A stretch of 64,000 nt of DNA from positions 123,501 through 187,500 of the forward strand of contig JAEXYA010000028.1 of assembly GCA_023451825.1 (NCBI GenBank), read 5' to 3'. Positions 9,276-17,806 of this stretch are shown here, piece after piece. The DNA comes from Pseudomonadota bacterium (lineage in GTDB: Bacteria > Pseudomonadota > Alphaproteobacteria > Rhizobiales > Xanthobacteraceae). The notes beneath the pieces are model-generated. The model searched no databases and had not been told where the DNA came from. It was given only the letters and a program-made list of their open reading frames with translations. The position numbers and the translations under genes are program-made. The first letter of the stretch is position 1. The number at the start of each line of letters is the position of its first letter.

Positions 9276-10625
9276 TTACGCAAACTCCGCGCCCAGCCGC
9301 TTCATCATCGGGATGAAGTCGGGGAAAGATGTAGCGATAAAAGTCGTGTCATCGATGGTGACCGGCGCATCGGAGGCGCAGCCCATCACGAGGGCGGACA
9401 TGGCGATGCGGTGGTCCATATGCGTCGAGACAGTGCCGCCGCCGGGGACTTTGCCGGTGCCGTGAACGATGAGGTCGTCGCCGACGATCTCGACGTTCAC
9501 GCCGTTGACGCGGATCATCGCGGCTGTGGCTTCCAGACGATCGGATTCCTTGACGCGCAGCTCATGCAGGCCACGCATGATCGTGGTGCCTTCGGCGAAG
9601 GACGCAGCGACGGCCAACACCAGATACTCGTCGATCATCGACGGCGCGCGCTCGGGCGGCACTTCGACGCCTTTCAGCTTCGAGGCCTTGATGCGGAATT
9701 TGGCCATCGGCTCACCGGCATCGCCACGGACGTCGGTTTCCTCGATGTCCGCGCCCATTTCGCGCAGGGTCGTGAACAGGCCGGTGCGCAGCGGATTGGT
9801 CATCACGTCGGTGAGCTCGATCTCGGAACCGGGCGTGATCAGCGCCGCCACCATCGGGAAGGCGGCGGAGGACGGATCAGCCGGCACCACGACATCGGCG
9901 CCCTTCAGCTCCGGCTGGCCGGTCAGCGTGATCTTGCGGCCGTGGGCGCCCTCCTTCTCGGAGACGATCTCGGCGCCAAAATGCTTGAGCATCAGCTCGG
10001 TATGATCGCGGCTGGCCTCGGCCTCGATCACCGTGGTGGTGCCGGGGGCCGACAGGCCGGCCAGCAATACGGCGGACTTGATCTGCGCGGAGGCCACCGG
10101 CGTCCTGTAGACGATCGGGAGGGGATCGCGGGCGCCCTGCAGGGTCAGCGGCAGCCGGCCACCCTCCTGGCTGGACACGACCTTGGCGCCCATGAGTTCC
10201 AGGGGATCGACGATGCGGCGCATCGGGCGGCTGCGCAGCGAGGCGTCGCCATCGAAGGTCACGGTAATCGGGCAGCCCGCGACGGCGCCCATCACCAGCC
10301 GCGAGCCGGTGCCGGCATTGCCGAAATCCAGCGGGGCCTTCGGCTCGGCAAAGCCGGCGACGCCTACGCCATTGACCTTCCAGGCAAAATCGCCGGTCCG
10401 CTCGACTTTGGCGCCGAGCGCCTGCATGGCTTTACCGGTATTCAGGACGTCCTCGCCCTCCAGCAGGCCGGTGATCCGGGTTTCGCCGACGGCCAGCGCG
10501 CCGAGAATGAGCGCGCGATGCGAGATCGACTTGTCGCCGGGGACGCGCGCGGAGCCGCGCAAAGCACCGCTTTTCCGGGCTGTGAGAGGCTTTTGCTCGG
10601 CGGCGGATGTGTCTGGATGGCTCAA
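9276..10625 (-). CDS. aroA: 3-phosphoshikimate 1-carboxyvinyltransferase (EPSP synthase)
   Basis: 449 residues; adds enolpyruvyl from PEP to shikimate-3-phosphate in aromatic amino-acid synthesis. Motifs RVPGDKSISHRA, SAQIKSAVLLAG, RDHTELMLKHFG and LRVKESDRL are of the class II (CP4-like) type. The residue matching CP4 Ala100 is Gly105 (FGNAGTGSR). The start is chosen as TTG at 10625 (SHPDTSAAEQKPL) because AAGGGAAC lies just upstream; the frame is open to an ATG at 10700, but that would add an atypical 25-residue leader. Divergent from the TIGR02300 gene. Confidence 0.95.
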   Translation of the reverse strand: MSHPDTSAAEQKPLTARKSGALRGSARVPGDKSISHRALILGALAVGETRITGLLEGEDVLNTGKAMQALGAKVERTGDFAWKVNGVGVAGFAEPKAPLDFGNAGTGSRLVMGAVAGCPITVTFDGDASLRSRPMRRIVDPLELMGAKVVSSQEGGRLPLTLQGARDPLPIVYRTPVASAQIKSAVLLAGLSAPGTTTVIEAEASRDHTELMLKHFGAEIVSEKEGAHGRKITLTGQPELKGADVVVPADPSSAAFPMVAALITPGSEIELTDVMTNPLRTGLFTTLREMGADIEETDVRGDAGEPMAKFRIKASKLKGVEVPPERAPSMIDEYLVLAVAASFAEGTTIMRGLHELRVKESDRLEATAAMIRVNGVNVEIVGDDLIVHGTGKVPGGGTVSTHMDHRIAMSALVMGCASDAPVTIDDTTFIATSFPDFIPMMKRLGAEFA

Positions 10626-10774
10626 AATACTGTTCCCTTGCGCAGGCGGGCTCGTAGCATATGGGCCACGACGCGTCACGCGCCCGTCATTCGCGAGCAA
10701 AGCGCTATTGACATGAGCGTCTCAACTAGCCAAGTGAAGCACCGTTTTTCAAGAAATCCCCAGGACACCTGCAC

Positions 10775-11179
10775 GTGGCCAAATCCGACCTCGGAACCAA
10801 ACGCATTTGCCCAACCACGGGCAAGAAGTTCTACGACCTCAACAAGACGCCGGTGATTTCGCCTTATACCGGTGAGGTGGTGCCGATCGCTCCCATTGCT
10901 CCGCCCCGTGGCCGCGCCGCCGAGCGCGCCGCATCGACGGCGAATGCGACGGACGAGAACGAGACCAACGAGAACGAGGAAATGGTGTCCCTCGAGGAGG
11001 CCGATGCCGAAGAGAACACCGGCAAGAAGGCCGCCGTTCTCGAATCCGAAGACGACATCGAAGCCGACGATTCGGTCGACGACGACGATGACGATTCGAC
11101 CTTCATTGCCGACGAAGACGAAGGCGATGACGACGTGACCGACATCATCGGCGATCATTCGAACGATGAAGAAGGTTAA
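10775..11179 (+). CDS. TIGR02300 family protein (FYDLN acid domain)
   Basis: 134 residues. The N-terminal block AKSDLGTKRICPTTGKKFYD with LNKTPVISPYTGEVVP is the family signature; the rest is Asp/Glu-rich (residues about 65-134), ending in runs of DDD. Function unknown; the family is restricted mainly to alphaproteobacteria. Start is GTG at 10775. It is divergent from aroA, with a 149 bp gap that presumably carries both promoters. Confidence 0.9.
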   Translation: MAKSDLGTKRICPTTGKKFYDLNKTPVISPYTGEVVPIAPIAPPRGRAAERAASTANATDENETNENEEMVSLEEADAEENTGKKAAVLESEDDIEADDSVDDDDDDSTFIADEDEGDDDVTDIIGDHSNDEEG

Positions 11180-11269
11180 GTGACAAGAACCTGACAACAG
11201 GACTTGTGATCTGCCCGAACATGTGGTTTGGGTTTGCCCGCGACGCCGACCCAGGTCGTCGCAGGTTTC

Positions 11270-11343
<74 letters not shown>

Positions 11344-11345
<2 letters not shown>

Positions 11346-11420
11346 TCCTTCGCTCGCTTCGCGAGCTCCGGCTCGGCAAGCCACACTCCACACCATCGAA
11401 CGCGAAGCGAGCGAAGGATG
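11344..11420 (+). repeat. 19 bp perfect inverted repeat abutting the tRNA-Ala 3' end
   Basis: CATCCTTCGCTCGCTTCGC at 11344-11362 is the exact reverse complement of GCGAAGCGAGCGAAGGATG at 11402-11420, with a 39-base loop. The left arm begins within the tRNA CCA. No T-tract follows, so it does not look like an ordinary terminator. The right arm is part of tandem repeat copy A. Confidence 0.85.
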
Positions 11421-11451
11421 TCCCGCTGAAGCCCATAGGGCGTAAGCGGAC
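11358..11451 (+). repeat. 94 bp tandem repeat, copy A
   Basis: Begins TTCGCGAGCTCCGGCTCGGC and ends GGGCGTAAGCGGAC. It aligns without gaps to copy B (11471-11564) with 84 of 94 identical bases by eye. It carries GCGAAGCGAGCGAAGGATG, one arm of the palindrome at the tRNA end. Confidence 0.85.
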
Positions 11452-11470
11452 TGCCTACGGCGGCACTCTT

Positions 11471-11564
11471 TTCGCGAGCTTCGGCTTGGCAAGCCATACT
11501 CCCATCCATCGGGCGCGAAGCGAACGAAGGATGTCCCGCTGAAGCCCGTAGGGCGTAAGCGGAC
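11471..11564 (+). repeat. 94 bp tandem repeat, copy B
   Basis: Begins TTCGCGAGCTTCGGCTTGGC and ends GGGCGTAAGCGGAC; ungapped match to copy A, start-to-start distance 113 bp. It lies directly upstream of the GIY-YIG gene and may carry its leader. Confidence 0.85.
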
Positions 11565-11637
11565 CTCGGCGCAGTAGCGCTCCAATATTTTCTCGATACA
11601 CTCTCGACGTTCTTCTCGCGCCTGTGGGGGCACGCTG

Positions 11638-11874
11638 ATGAAGTACGTCTACATTCTCGAAAGCCTCGACCTCGGGCACCATTACATCGGCATCGCGGAC
11701 GATCTCCGCGCACGCCTCGGCAAGCACAATGCCGGCGAAGTGCCGCACACGTCGAAATACCGACCGTGGCGAATCAAGACATACATCGCATTCGACGACG
11801 CGAAGCGGGCTTTTGCCTTCGAACAGTATTTGAAGTCCGGCTCCGGCCGCGCCTTCGCAAAAAAGCGCCTCTAA
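11638..11874 (+). CDS. Small GIY-YIG domain nuclease-like protein
   Basis: 78 residues, just the GIY-YIG core: the first motif YVYILES and second motif YIG (in HHYIGIADDL), the catalytic Arg in LRARLGKHNAGE, and the Glu in FEQYLKSGSGRAFAKKRL. This belongs to the small stand-alone group related to YhbQ/UPF0213, whose cellular role is unclear; the family includes excision and homing nucleases. It follows tRNA-Ala and two 94 bp repeats on the same strand. No fused DNA-binding domain is present. The catalytic residues look intact, so it is probably not a relic. Confidence 0.88.
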   Translation: MKYVYILESLDLGHHYIGIADDLRARLGKHNAGEVPHTSKYRPWRIKTYIAFDDAKRAFAFEQYLKSGSGRAFAKKRL

Positions 11875-11883
11875 CCGCGTCGC

Positions 11884-12342
11884 CTACTCCCCCAGCGCCT
11901 CGTTCAACCGATCCCTCAGCGCGACGATCTCGTCCTTCATCGCCATCATCTCATCCACCGTGCATCCAGACGCGCCCAGAATCCCCTGCGGCACGGCACC
12001 GGCCTTCTCCCGCAACGCCTGCCCCTGTGCCGTCAGCGTCACGATCACCGTCCGCTCGTCCTCGGCACCCCGCGTGCGCTTCACCAGACCCGCCGCCTCC
12101 AGCCGCTTTAGCAGCGGCGTCAACGTGCCCGAATCGAGAAACAGCTTCTCGCCGATCTCCTTCACCGGCACACGGTCGCGCTCCCACAGCACCAGCATCA
12201 CCAGATATTGCGGATAGGTCAGCCCGAGCTTGTCCAGCAGCTTCTTGTAGACGCGGTTGAACGCATGCCCCGCGGAATAGACCGCAAAGCAGATCTGGTT
12301 ATCGAGCTGCAGGAAGCCTGCAGAAGCCGGTTTCTTCGCCAT
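11884..12342 (-). CDS. ohrR: Organic-hydroperoxide-sensing MarR-family repressor OhrR
   Basis: 152 residues, winged-helix MarR fold. The peroxidatic Cys18 (DNQICFAVYSA) and resolving Cys127 (ILGASGCTVDE) make this a two-cysteine OhrR; oxidation by organic hydroperoxide should release DNA and induce ohr. The region YPQYLVMLVLWERD plus LFLDSGTLTPLLKRLEAAGL is diagnostic. The start ATG at 12342 is preferred over the ATG at 12348 because GGAG lies 6 bases ahead of the former but directly abuts the latter. Divergent from ohr. Confidence 0.95.
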   Translation of the reverse strand: MAKKPASAGFLQLDNQICFAVYSAGHAFNRVYKKLLDKLGLTYPQYLVMLVLWERDRVPVKEIGEKLFLDSGTLTPLLKRLEAAGLVKRTRGAEDERTVIVTLTAQGQALREKAGAVPQGILGASGCTVDEMMAMKDEIVALRDRLNEALGE

Positions 12343-12408
12343 GATCATCTCCAGATCGCATCTGGCCATGGGACGCCAGCCCGGCCAAGCCTCATCACGA
12401 TCTATTGA

Positions 12409-12459
12409 GCGCAATCTAATAGCGCACCCATCTTTTTATATTGCGCACAATCTAATTGC
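12409..12459. promoter_or_regulatory. Candidate OhrR operators in the ohrR-ohr gap
   Basis: Two related sites: GCGCAATCTAATAGCGC (12409-12425) and ACAATCTAATTGC (12447-12459). The second contains the palindrome CAAT-CTA-ATTG. They sit between divergent ohrR and ohr, in an AT-rich stretch unlike the flanks, where an OhrR dimer pair would bind. Assignment is by position and symmetry. Confidence 0.65.
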
Positions 12460-12520
12460 CCACCATTATCCTTGCTATCAACCAACGACGCGCAAGCGCC
12501 ATAGCCCGAAGGAGACCATC

Positions 12521-12946
12521 ATGTCCGTCAACGTCCTCTACAAGACCAGCGCCAAGGCAACCGGCGGCCGCGATGGCCGCTCGACCACCACCGACGGCGC
12601 GCTCGACGTCAAGCTTGTCACCCCGAAGGAACTCGGCGGTCCCGGCGGCGAAGGCAACAATCCCGAGCAGCTGTTCGCGGCCGGCTACGCCGCCTGCTTC
12701 ATCGGCGCCATGAAGTTCGTGGGATCGCAGGGCGGCCCGAAAGTGCCGGCTGACGTCTCCGTCACGTCCACCGTCGGCATTGGCCCGCGCTCCGAAGGCG
12801 GCTTCGGCCTTGATGTCGAACTGGCGATCTCGCTGCCGGGCCTAGATCGCGCGGATGCCGAAGCCCTCGTTGAGAAGGCGCATCACGTCTGCCCGTACTC
12901 AAATGCCACGCGCGGGAATATCGAGGTCCGGTCGGTTATTTTGTGA
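12521..12946 (+). CDS. ohr: Organic hydroperoxide resistance protein Ohr
   Basis: 141 residues, OsmC/Ohr fold; thiol peroxidase that reduces fatty-acid and other organic hydroperoxides, usually recycled through lipoylated proteins. Catalytic Cys59 (GYAACFIGAM) and Cys124 (HHVCPYSNATRGN) are present, and Arg20 in GRDGRS is in the place of the conserved active-site arginine. A strong ribosome site GAAGGAGA lies 8 bases ahead of the ATG. Divergent from its regulator ohrR. Confidence 0.96.
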   Translation: MSVNVLYKTSAKATGGRDGRSTTTDGALDVKLVTPKELGGPGGEGNNPEQLFAAGYAACFIGAMKFVGSQGGPKVPADVSVTSTVGIGPRSEGGFGLDVELAISLPGLDRADAEALVEKAHHVCPYSNATRGNIEVRSVIL

Positions 12947-12961
12947 GGCGGCAAACTCCGC

Positions 12962-13073
12962 CCCTCATAGTGAGGAGCGCGCCGTTGCGCGCGTCTCGAA
13001 CCATGCGTTCGCCGGGCTCCGGCGTATGCAGCCATCCTTCGAGACGCCGCTGCGCGCCTCCTCAGGATGAGGG
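12962..13073 (+). repeat. Dispersed palindromic repeat, family A, copy 3
   Basis: Unit from CCCTCATAGTGAGGAG to CTCAGGATGAGGG, 16 bases past the ohr stop and ahead of its terminator, so it would be transcribed as part of the ohr 3' UTR. Confidence 0.9.
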
Positions 13074-13096
13074 CGGAGTTAAACGACACCACCCAC

Positions 13097-13123
13097 AAAA
13101 GGCCCGGCACCGCCGGGCCTTTT
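13097..13123 (+). terminator. Rho-independent terminator after ohr
   Basis: AAAA-GGCCCGGC-ACC-GCCGGGCC-TTTT, a perfect 8 bp stem with A and T tracts on both sides. Confidence 0.9.
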
Positions 13124-13243
13124 GCATTCATATCGCCCCCGCGGCAAACCCCATTGCCGCATGCACTGATCCCCGCTAGCTCTGACAGCCTTCACGATGC
13201 TCTCTGGCATAATAACAACGACACTCAAGAGAAGGCTGATTGA

Positions 13244-14452
13244 ATGAGCTTACCCATAGCTCCCGGCGCCATTGCCGGTCTGCGCGTGATCGATCTGTCG
13301 CGTGTGCTCGGTGGTCCCTACTGCACGCAGATCCTGGGCGACCACGGCGCTGACATCGTCAAGGTCGAGCCGCCCGCCGGCGACGAGACCCGCGACTGGG
13401 GCCCTCCCTTCCACGAAGAAGACGCGGCCTATTTCGTCGGCGCAAACCGTAACAAGCGCTCCATCGGCCTCGACCTCGCATCCGAAGGCGGCCGTGCCGT
13501 CTTGATGCGGATGCTCGAAGACGCCGATGTGATGATCGAGAACTTCAAGCCCGGAACGCTCGACAAATGGGGCATCGGCAACGACTTTTTGCGCGAGAAA
13601 TTCCCGCAGCTGATCCATTGCCGCATCTCCGGCTTTGGCGCCGATGGTCCGCATGGCGGTCATCCCGGCTATGACGCCATCATCCAGTCGATGGTCGGCC
13701 TGATGGCCTCCACCGGCTCGCAGGACTCAGGTCCGACGCGTATCGGCGTAGCACTCGTGGATATGTGCACCGGCCTCTATGCTTGCGTCGGCATCCTGAT
13801 GGCGCTGCAGGAGCGCGCAAAATCCGGCCTCGGTCAGTTCGTGGAAGCGACGCTGTATGAGACCGGGCTCGCGATCATGCATCCGCACACCTCGAACTAC
13901 TTCTACAATGGCGGCAAGCCGCCGGCCCTCACCGGCAACGAGCATCCGAATCTGGTGCCCTATGCCGTGTTCAAGGCACGCGACGGCAACATCTTTATGG
14001 GCGTCGGCAACGATGGGACGTTCCGAAAACTGTGTCGCGAACTCGGTAAGCCGGATCTCGGCACCGACGAACGCTTCGCGCGCAACCGCGACCGTGTGGT
14101 GAATCGCGATGCACTCAGGGCCGAGTTGGAAGCGATCCTCTCGCAACATGACAGCGCGCCCTTGTGCGAACGTCTGCTTGGCGCCGGCCTTCCCGCCGGT
14201 CCCGTGCAGTCGATCGACAAGGCATTGTCGAATGCGCACACCAAGCATCGCGGCGATGTCATCGAGAAGGACTGGTACAAGGGCGTCGCCTCGCCGGTCC
14301 GTTTCGATCGCACCAAAGCGAGCCTCCGCCGCGTGCCGCCGAAGTTCAACGAGCATTTTGACGAGATCCTCACCGAGTTCGGCTACTCGGCCGGCGAGAT
14401 CAAAGACCTCGTGGCCAAGGGTACGGTGAGCGGCGCCGAGCGCAAGCGGTAA
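13244..14452 (+). CDS. Class III CoA-transferase (CaiB/BaiF family)
   Basis: 402 residues, full length. The N-terminal LRVIDLSRVLGGPYCTQILGDHGADIVKVE block and the catalytic Asp173 in VALVDMCTGLYA are family hallmarks; a GPVQSIDKAL segment lies near the C-terminus. These enzymes move CoA between carboxylic acids through an aspartyl thioester. The substrate cannot be read from sequence. AGAAGG precedes the ATG. It stands alone, 171 bp before the ugp-type operon. Confidence 0.9.
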   Translation: MSLPIAPGAIAGLRVIDLSRVLGGPYCTQILGDHGADIVKVEPPAGDETRDWGPPFHEEDAAYFVGANRNKRSIGLDLASEGGRAVLMRMLEDADVMIENFKPGTLDKWGIGNDFLREKFPQLIHCRISGFGADGPHGGHPGYDAIIQSMVGLMASTGSQDSGPTRIGVALVDMCTGLYACVGILMALQERAKSGLGQFVEATLYETGLAIMHPHTSNYFYNGGKPPALTGNEHPNLVPYAVFKARDGNIFMGVGNDGTFRKLCRELGKPDLGTDERFARNRDRVVNRDALRAELEAILSQHDSAPLCERLLGAGLPAGPVQSIDKALSNAHTKHRGDVIEKDWYKGVASPVRFDRTKASLRRVPPKFNEHFDEILTEFGYSAGEIKDLVAKGTVSGAERKR

Positions 14453-14458
14453 CAACAT

Positions 14459-14493
14459 TGGTGCGGGGCCAAAAGATCCACAGCCCTGCACCA
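14459..14493 (+). terminator. Possible hairpin after the CoA-transferase gene
   Basis: TGGTGCGGGG and CCCTGCACCA pair with one mismatch around a 15-base loop, starting 6 bases after the stop; there is no good T-tract (CCATACCG follows). Confidence 0.4.
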
Positions 14494-14623
14494 TACCGTC
14501 TCAGACTTTTTGCGGCTTCCAAGCCCGCCCTTTCCCGCCTAGCATCTGCGACAAAATCGCGCGCATGTCATCCGCAGTCGCCCTGGCTGCCTTCAGACGA
14601 TGACAGCTAACGGGAGACACTAA

Positions 14624-15937
14624 ATGAGCCGCCCACATCTCGCATTTGCTGCCATGCTTGCATCCACGCTGGCCTTTGCTGCGCCTGCACAGGCGGTGAC
14701 CGAGATCCAGTGGTGGCACGCGATGTCCGGCGGCAACAACGACATCGTCAACAAGCTGGCCGCCGACTTCAACGCATCGCAGAGCGACTACAGGGTGGTG
14801 CCGACCTTCAAGGGCGCCTATCCCGATACGATGAATGCGGGCATCGCGGCGTTCCGCGCCGGCACCGCGCCGCACATTCTGCAGGTGTTCGAAGTCGGCA
14901 CCGCGACCATGATGAGCGCCAAGGGCGCCGTCAAACCCGTCTATCAGCTGATGAAGGATGCGAACGAGCCGTTCGATCCCAATGCCTATCTGCCGGCGAT
15001 CACCGGTTATTATTCGACCTCGAAGGGCGAGATGCTGTCCTTCCCCTTCAATTCGTCATCGATGGTGATGTGGGTCAATCTCGACGCGCTGAAGAAAGCC
15101 AACATCGCGGAGATCCCGAAGACCTGGCCCGAAGTGTTCGACAGCGCCAAGAAGCTCAAGGCGGCCGGCTACACCACCTGCGGCTTCTCCAATGCCTGGG
15201 CGACCTGGGCCAATATCGAACAGTTCTCCGCCTGGCATAATGTGCCGATCGGCAGCAAGGCGAACGGGCTCGACGGCTTCGACACCGTGCTGCAGTTCAA
15301 CACGCCGCTGCATGTGAAGCACCTGCAGACGCTGACCGAACTGGTGAAGGACAAGACCTACGATTATTCCGGCCGCGCCAATGCCAGCGAGGCACGCTTT
15401 GGCTCCGGCGAATGCCCGCTGTTCCTGACCTCGTCGGGCTACTACGCCACCGCCAAGAGCACCGCGAAATTCGCCTTCACCTCGGCGCCGATGCCGTATT
15501 ATCCGGAAGCCAAAGGTGCGCCGCAGAATTCGATCATCGGCGGCGCCTCGCTCTGGGTGATGGGCGGCAAGAAGCCCGATGAATACAAGGGCGTTGCAAA
15601 GTTTTTTGCATTCCTCTCGGACACCGACAGGCAGGCCAAGCTGCATCAGGAGTCCGGCTATCTGCCGATCACCAAGGCGGCCTATGAGAAGACCAAGGCC
15701 TCTGGTTTCTATGAGAAGAACCCGACGCTGGAGACGCCGCTGAAGGAGCTGACCAACAAGGAGCCGACGGAAAATTCCCGCGGGCTCCGCTTCGGCAACA
15801 TGGTGCAGCTGCGCGATATCTGGTCGGAAGAGATCGAAGCGGCGCTCGGTGGCCAGAAGACGGCGCAGCAGGCGCTGGATGCCGCGGTCTCGCGTGGCAA
15901 TGCGATGCTGCGGACGTTTGAGAAGACGGTGAGGTGA
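14624..15937 (+). CDS. ugpB: ABC transporter substrate-binding protein, UgpB-like
   Basis: 437 residues. A signal peptide (residues 1-24, ending APAQA) is followed by VTEIQWWHAMSGGNNDIVNK, typical of the sn-glycerol-3-phosphate binder UgpB. Residues such as GAYPDTMNAGIAAFRAG and WATWANIEQFSAWHN match this subfamily. The likely ligands are glycerol-3-phosphate or glycerophosphodiesters, supported by the UgpA/E/C-like partners downstream, although related binders take sugars. Ribosome site GGGAGA lies ahead of the ATG. First gene of the transporter operon. Confidence 0.88.
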   Translation: MSRPHLAFAAMLASTLAFAAPAQAVTEIQWWHAMSGGNNDIVNKLAADFNASQSDYRVVPTFKGAYPDTMNAGIAAFRAGTAPHILQVFEVGTATMMSAKGAVKPVYQLMKDANEPFDPNAYLPAITGYYSTSKGEMLSFPFNSSSMVMWVNLDALKKANIAEIPKTWPEVFDSAKKLKAAGYTTCGFSNAWATWANIEQFSAWHNVPIGSKANGLDGFDTVLQFNTPLHVKHLQTLTELVKDKTYDYSGRANASEARFGSGECPLFLTSSGYYATAKSTAKFAFTSAPMPYYPEAKGAPQNSIIGGASLWVMGGKKPDEYKGVAKFFAFLSDTDRQAKLHQESGYLPITKAAYEKTKASGFYEKNPTLETPLKELTNKEPTENSRGLRFGNMVQLRDIWSEEIEAALGGQKTAQQALDAAVSRGNAMLRTFEKTVR

Positions 15938-15941
15938 CTCC

Positions 15942-16044
15942 CCTGTCGTCACCCGGCTTGACCGGGTGACCCAGTAAACGCTGACGTCAGTGTATCTCAC
16001 GACCGTCCGTGTCTACTGGATCACCCGCTTTCGCGGCTGATGAC
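15942..16044 (+). repeat. Dispersed repeat, family C, copy 1, inside the ugp operon
   Basis: Starts CCTGTCGTCACCCGGCTTGA, contains GTGACCCAGTA and CTACTGGATCACCCG, and ends GCGGCTGATGACA. Ends and inner blocks are inverted relative to each other, so it folds. A second copy is at 21346. It fills most of the gap between ugpB and ugpA. Confidence 0.85.
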
Positions 16045-16075
16045 ATGGAAGAATGAGGCGGCACTCGGGGCGCAC

Positions 16076-16957
16076 ATGGAAAAAACCGCGATCTTCGGCA
16101 ACAAGGCGCTGCCCTATGCGCTGCTGCTGCCGCAACTCGTCATCACGCTCGTGTTCTTCTACTGGCCGGCCAGCCAGGCCGTCTGGCAATCCTTCCTGCG
16201 CGAGGACGCATTCGGCCTGAACTCCGATTTCGTCGGGCTCGAAAACTACCAGGCCCTGTTCGCGCAGCCCGAATACTACAAATCGATGCTCACCACGCTG
16301 GTGTTCTCCTCGCTCGTCGCGGCGCTGTCGCTGTCGATCGCGCTGTTGTTTGCCACCCAGGCCGACAAGAACATCAAGGCCGCACCCGTCTTCAAGGTGA
16401 TGATGATCTGGCCCTATGCCGTCGCCCCCGCGGTGGCCGGCGTGTTGTGGCTGTTCATGTTCCATCCGACGCTGGGCACGCTGGCGCGGCCGATGCGTGT
16501 CATCGGCTTCGAGTGGAATCCCCTGCTCAACGGCAATCACGCCATGGCACTCATCGTGATGGCCGCGGTGTGGAAGCAGATCGCCTATAATTTCCTATTC
16601 TTCCTCGCCGGCCTGCAATCGATCCCGCGCAGCGTGCTCGAAGCCGGCGCCATCGACGGCGCAGGACCACTGCGGCGTTTCTGGACCATCACCTTCCCGC
16701 TGCTGTCCCCCACCACCTTCTTCCTGCTGGTCGTCAATGTCGTCTATGTGTTCTTCGACACATTCGGCATCATCGACGCCGTCACCGGCGGCGGTCCGGC
16801 CGGTTCGACCACCACCATGGTCTACAAGGTCTATGCCGACGGCCGCCTCGGCGGCGATCTCGGCGGCTCCGCGGCGCAATCGGTCGTGCTGATGGTGATC
16901 GTCATCGCGCTGACCGCGATCCAGTTCCGCTATGTCGAACGCAAGGTGCAATACTGA
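16076..16957 (+). CDS. ugpA: ABC transporter permease, UgpA-like
   Basis: 293 residues with six predicted membrane spans, the first at LPYALLLPQLVITLVFFYWP. The EAA loop EAGAIDGAGPLRRFWTITFP, which contacts the ATPase, is intact. The start is set at ATG 16076 (MEKTAIFGNKALPYAL); an earlier ATG at 16040 would begin inside the repeat and add 12 atypical residues. The stop overlaps the ugpE start by one base (TGATG). Confidence 0.9.
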   Translation: MEKTAIFGNKALPYALLLPQLVITLVFFYWPASQAVWQSFLREDAFGLNSDFVGLENYQALFAQPEYYKSMLTTLVFSSLVAALSLSIALLFATQADKNIKAAPVFKVMMIWPYAVAPAVAGVLWLFMFHPTLGTLARPMRVIGFEWNPLLNGNHAMALIVMAAVWKQIAYNFLFFLAGLQSIPRSVLEAGAIDGAGPLRRFWTITFPLLSPTTFFLLVVNVVYVFFDTFGIIDAVTGGGPAGSTTTMVYKVYADGRLGGDLGGSAAQSVVLMVIVIALTAIQFRYVERKVQY

Positions 16958-17805
16958 TGGTCGAGCACCGCCGCTGGAACGATCTCATCGCCTATCTCAT
17001 CCTGACGCTCGGCGTGCTGCTGGTCGTCTTCCCCGTCTATATCGCCTTCATCGCCTCGACCCATGACGCGGCCACCGTGGTCAACGGCAACATGCCGATG
17101 ACGCCGGGCAGCCACACCTGGGAGAACTACTACCGCGCCATCTTCATCGGCGGATCGCGCGCCAGCCGCGAGCCGGTCGGGCACATGCTGATCAATTCCT
17201 TCGTCATGGCGATGGGAATTGCGCTCGGAAAAATCTTCATCTCGATTCTGTCAGCCTATGCGGTCGTCTATTTCCGCTTCCCGTTCCGCATGACGGCGTT
17301 CTGGATCATCTTCATCACGCTGATGCTGCCCGTCGAGGTGCGCATCTATCCAACCTACAAGGTGATTGCGGATCTCAAGATGCTCGACAGCTATGGTGGG
17401 CTCATTCTGCCGCTGATTGCTTCGGCCACGGGCACGCTGCTGTTCCGGCAATTCTTCATGACCATTCCCGATGAACTGCTCGAAGCCTCGCGCATCGATG
17501 GCGCCGGTCCCTATCGCTTTTTCAAGGATACGCTGCTGCCGCTGTCGGTGACGACCATGGCGGCTTTGTTCGTCATCCAGTTCATCTATGGCTGGAACCA
17601 GTATCTGTGGCCGCTGCTGATCACCACGCAGGATTCCATGCAAACCATCGTCACCGGCATCAAGAAGATGCTGACCACGACAGACGAACTGGCGGAATGG
17701 CAGCTGGCGATGGCGACGGCGATCCTCGCGATGCTGCCGCCGGTGGCGGTGGTGATTGTCATGCAGCGGCTGTTCGTGCGCGGTCTGGTCGAGACGGAGA
17801 AATAA
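16957..17805 (+). CDS. ugpE: ABC transporter permease, UgpE-like
   Basis: 282 residues, six membrane spans. The EAA loop EASRIDGAGPYRFFKDTLLP lies near residue 180. The segment YGWNQYLWPLLITTQDSMQT is characteristic of UgpE. Pairs with UgpA to form the channel; one-base overlap with ugpA and 1 bp spacing to ugpC. Confidence 0.91.
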   Translation: MVEHRRWNDLIAYLILTLGVLLVVFPVYIAFIASTHDAATVVNGNMPMTPGSHTWENYYRAIFIGGSRASREPVGHMLINSFVMAMGIALGKIFISILSAYAVVYFRFPFRMTAFWIIFITLMLPVEVRIYPTYKVIADLKMLDSYGGLILPLIASATGTLLFRQFFMTIPDELLEASRIDGAGPYRFFKDTLLPLSVTTMAALFVIQFIYGWNQYLWPLLITTQDSMQTIVTGIKKMLTTTDELAEWQLAMATAILAMLPPVAVVIVMQRLFVRGLVETEK

Positions 17806-17806
17806 C

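Noticed and set aside
9192..10856. Plus-strand open frame of 554 codons opposite aroA
   Set aside because: Antisense shadow, Gly/Arg/His-rich; aroA on the other strand has full conserved motifs.
11346..11600. CRISPR-like tandem repeat
   Set aside because: Only two units of 94 bp at 113 bp spacing and no 25-35 bp direct-repeat pattern; no cas genes.
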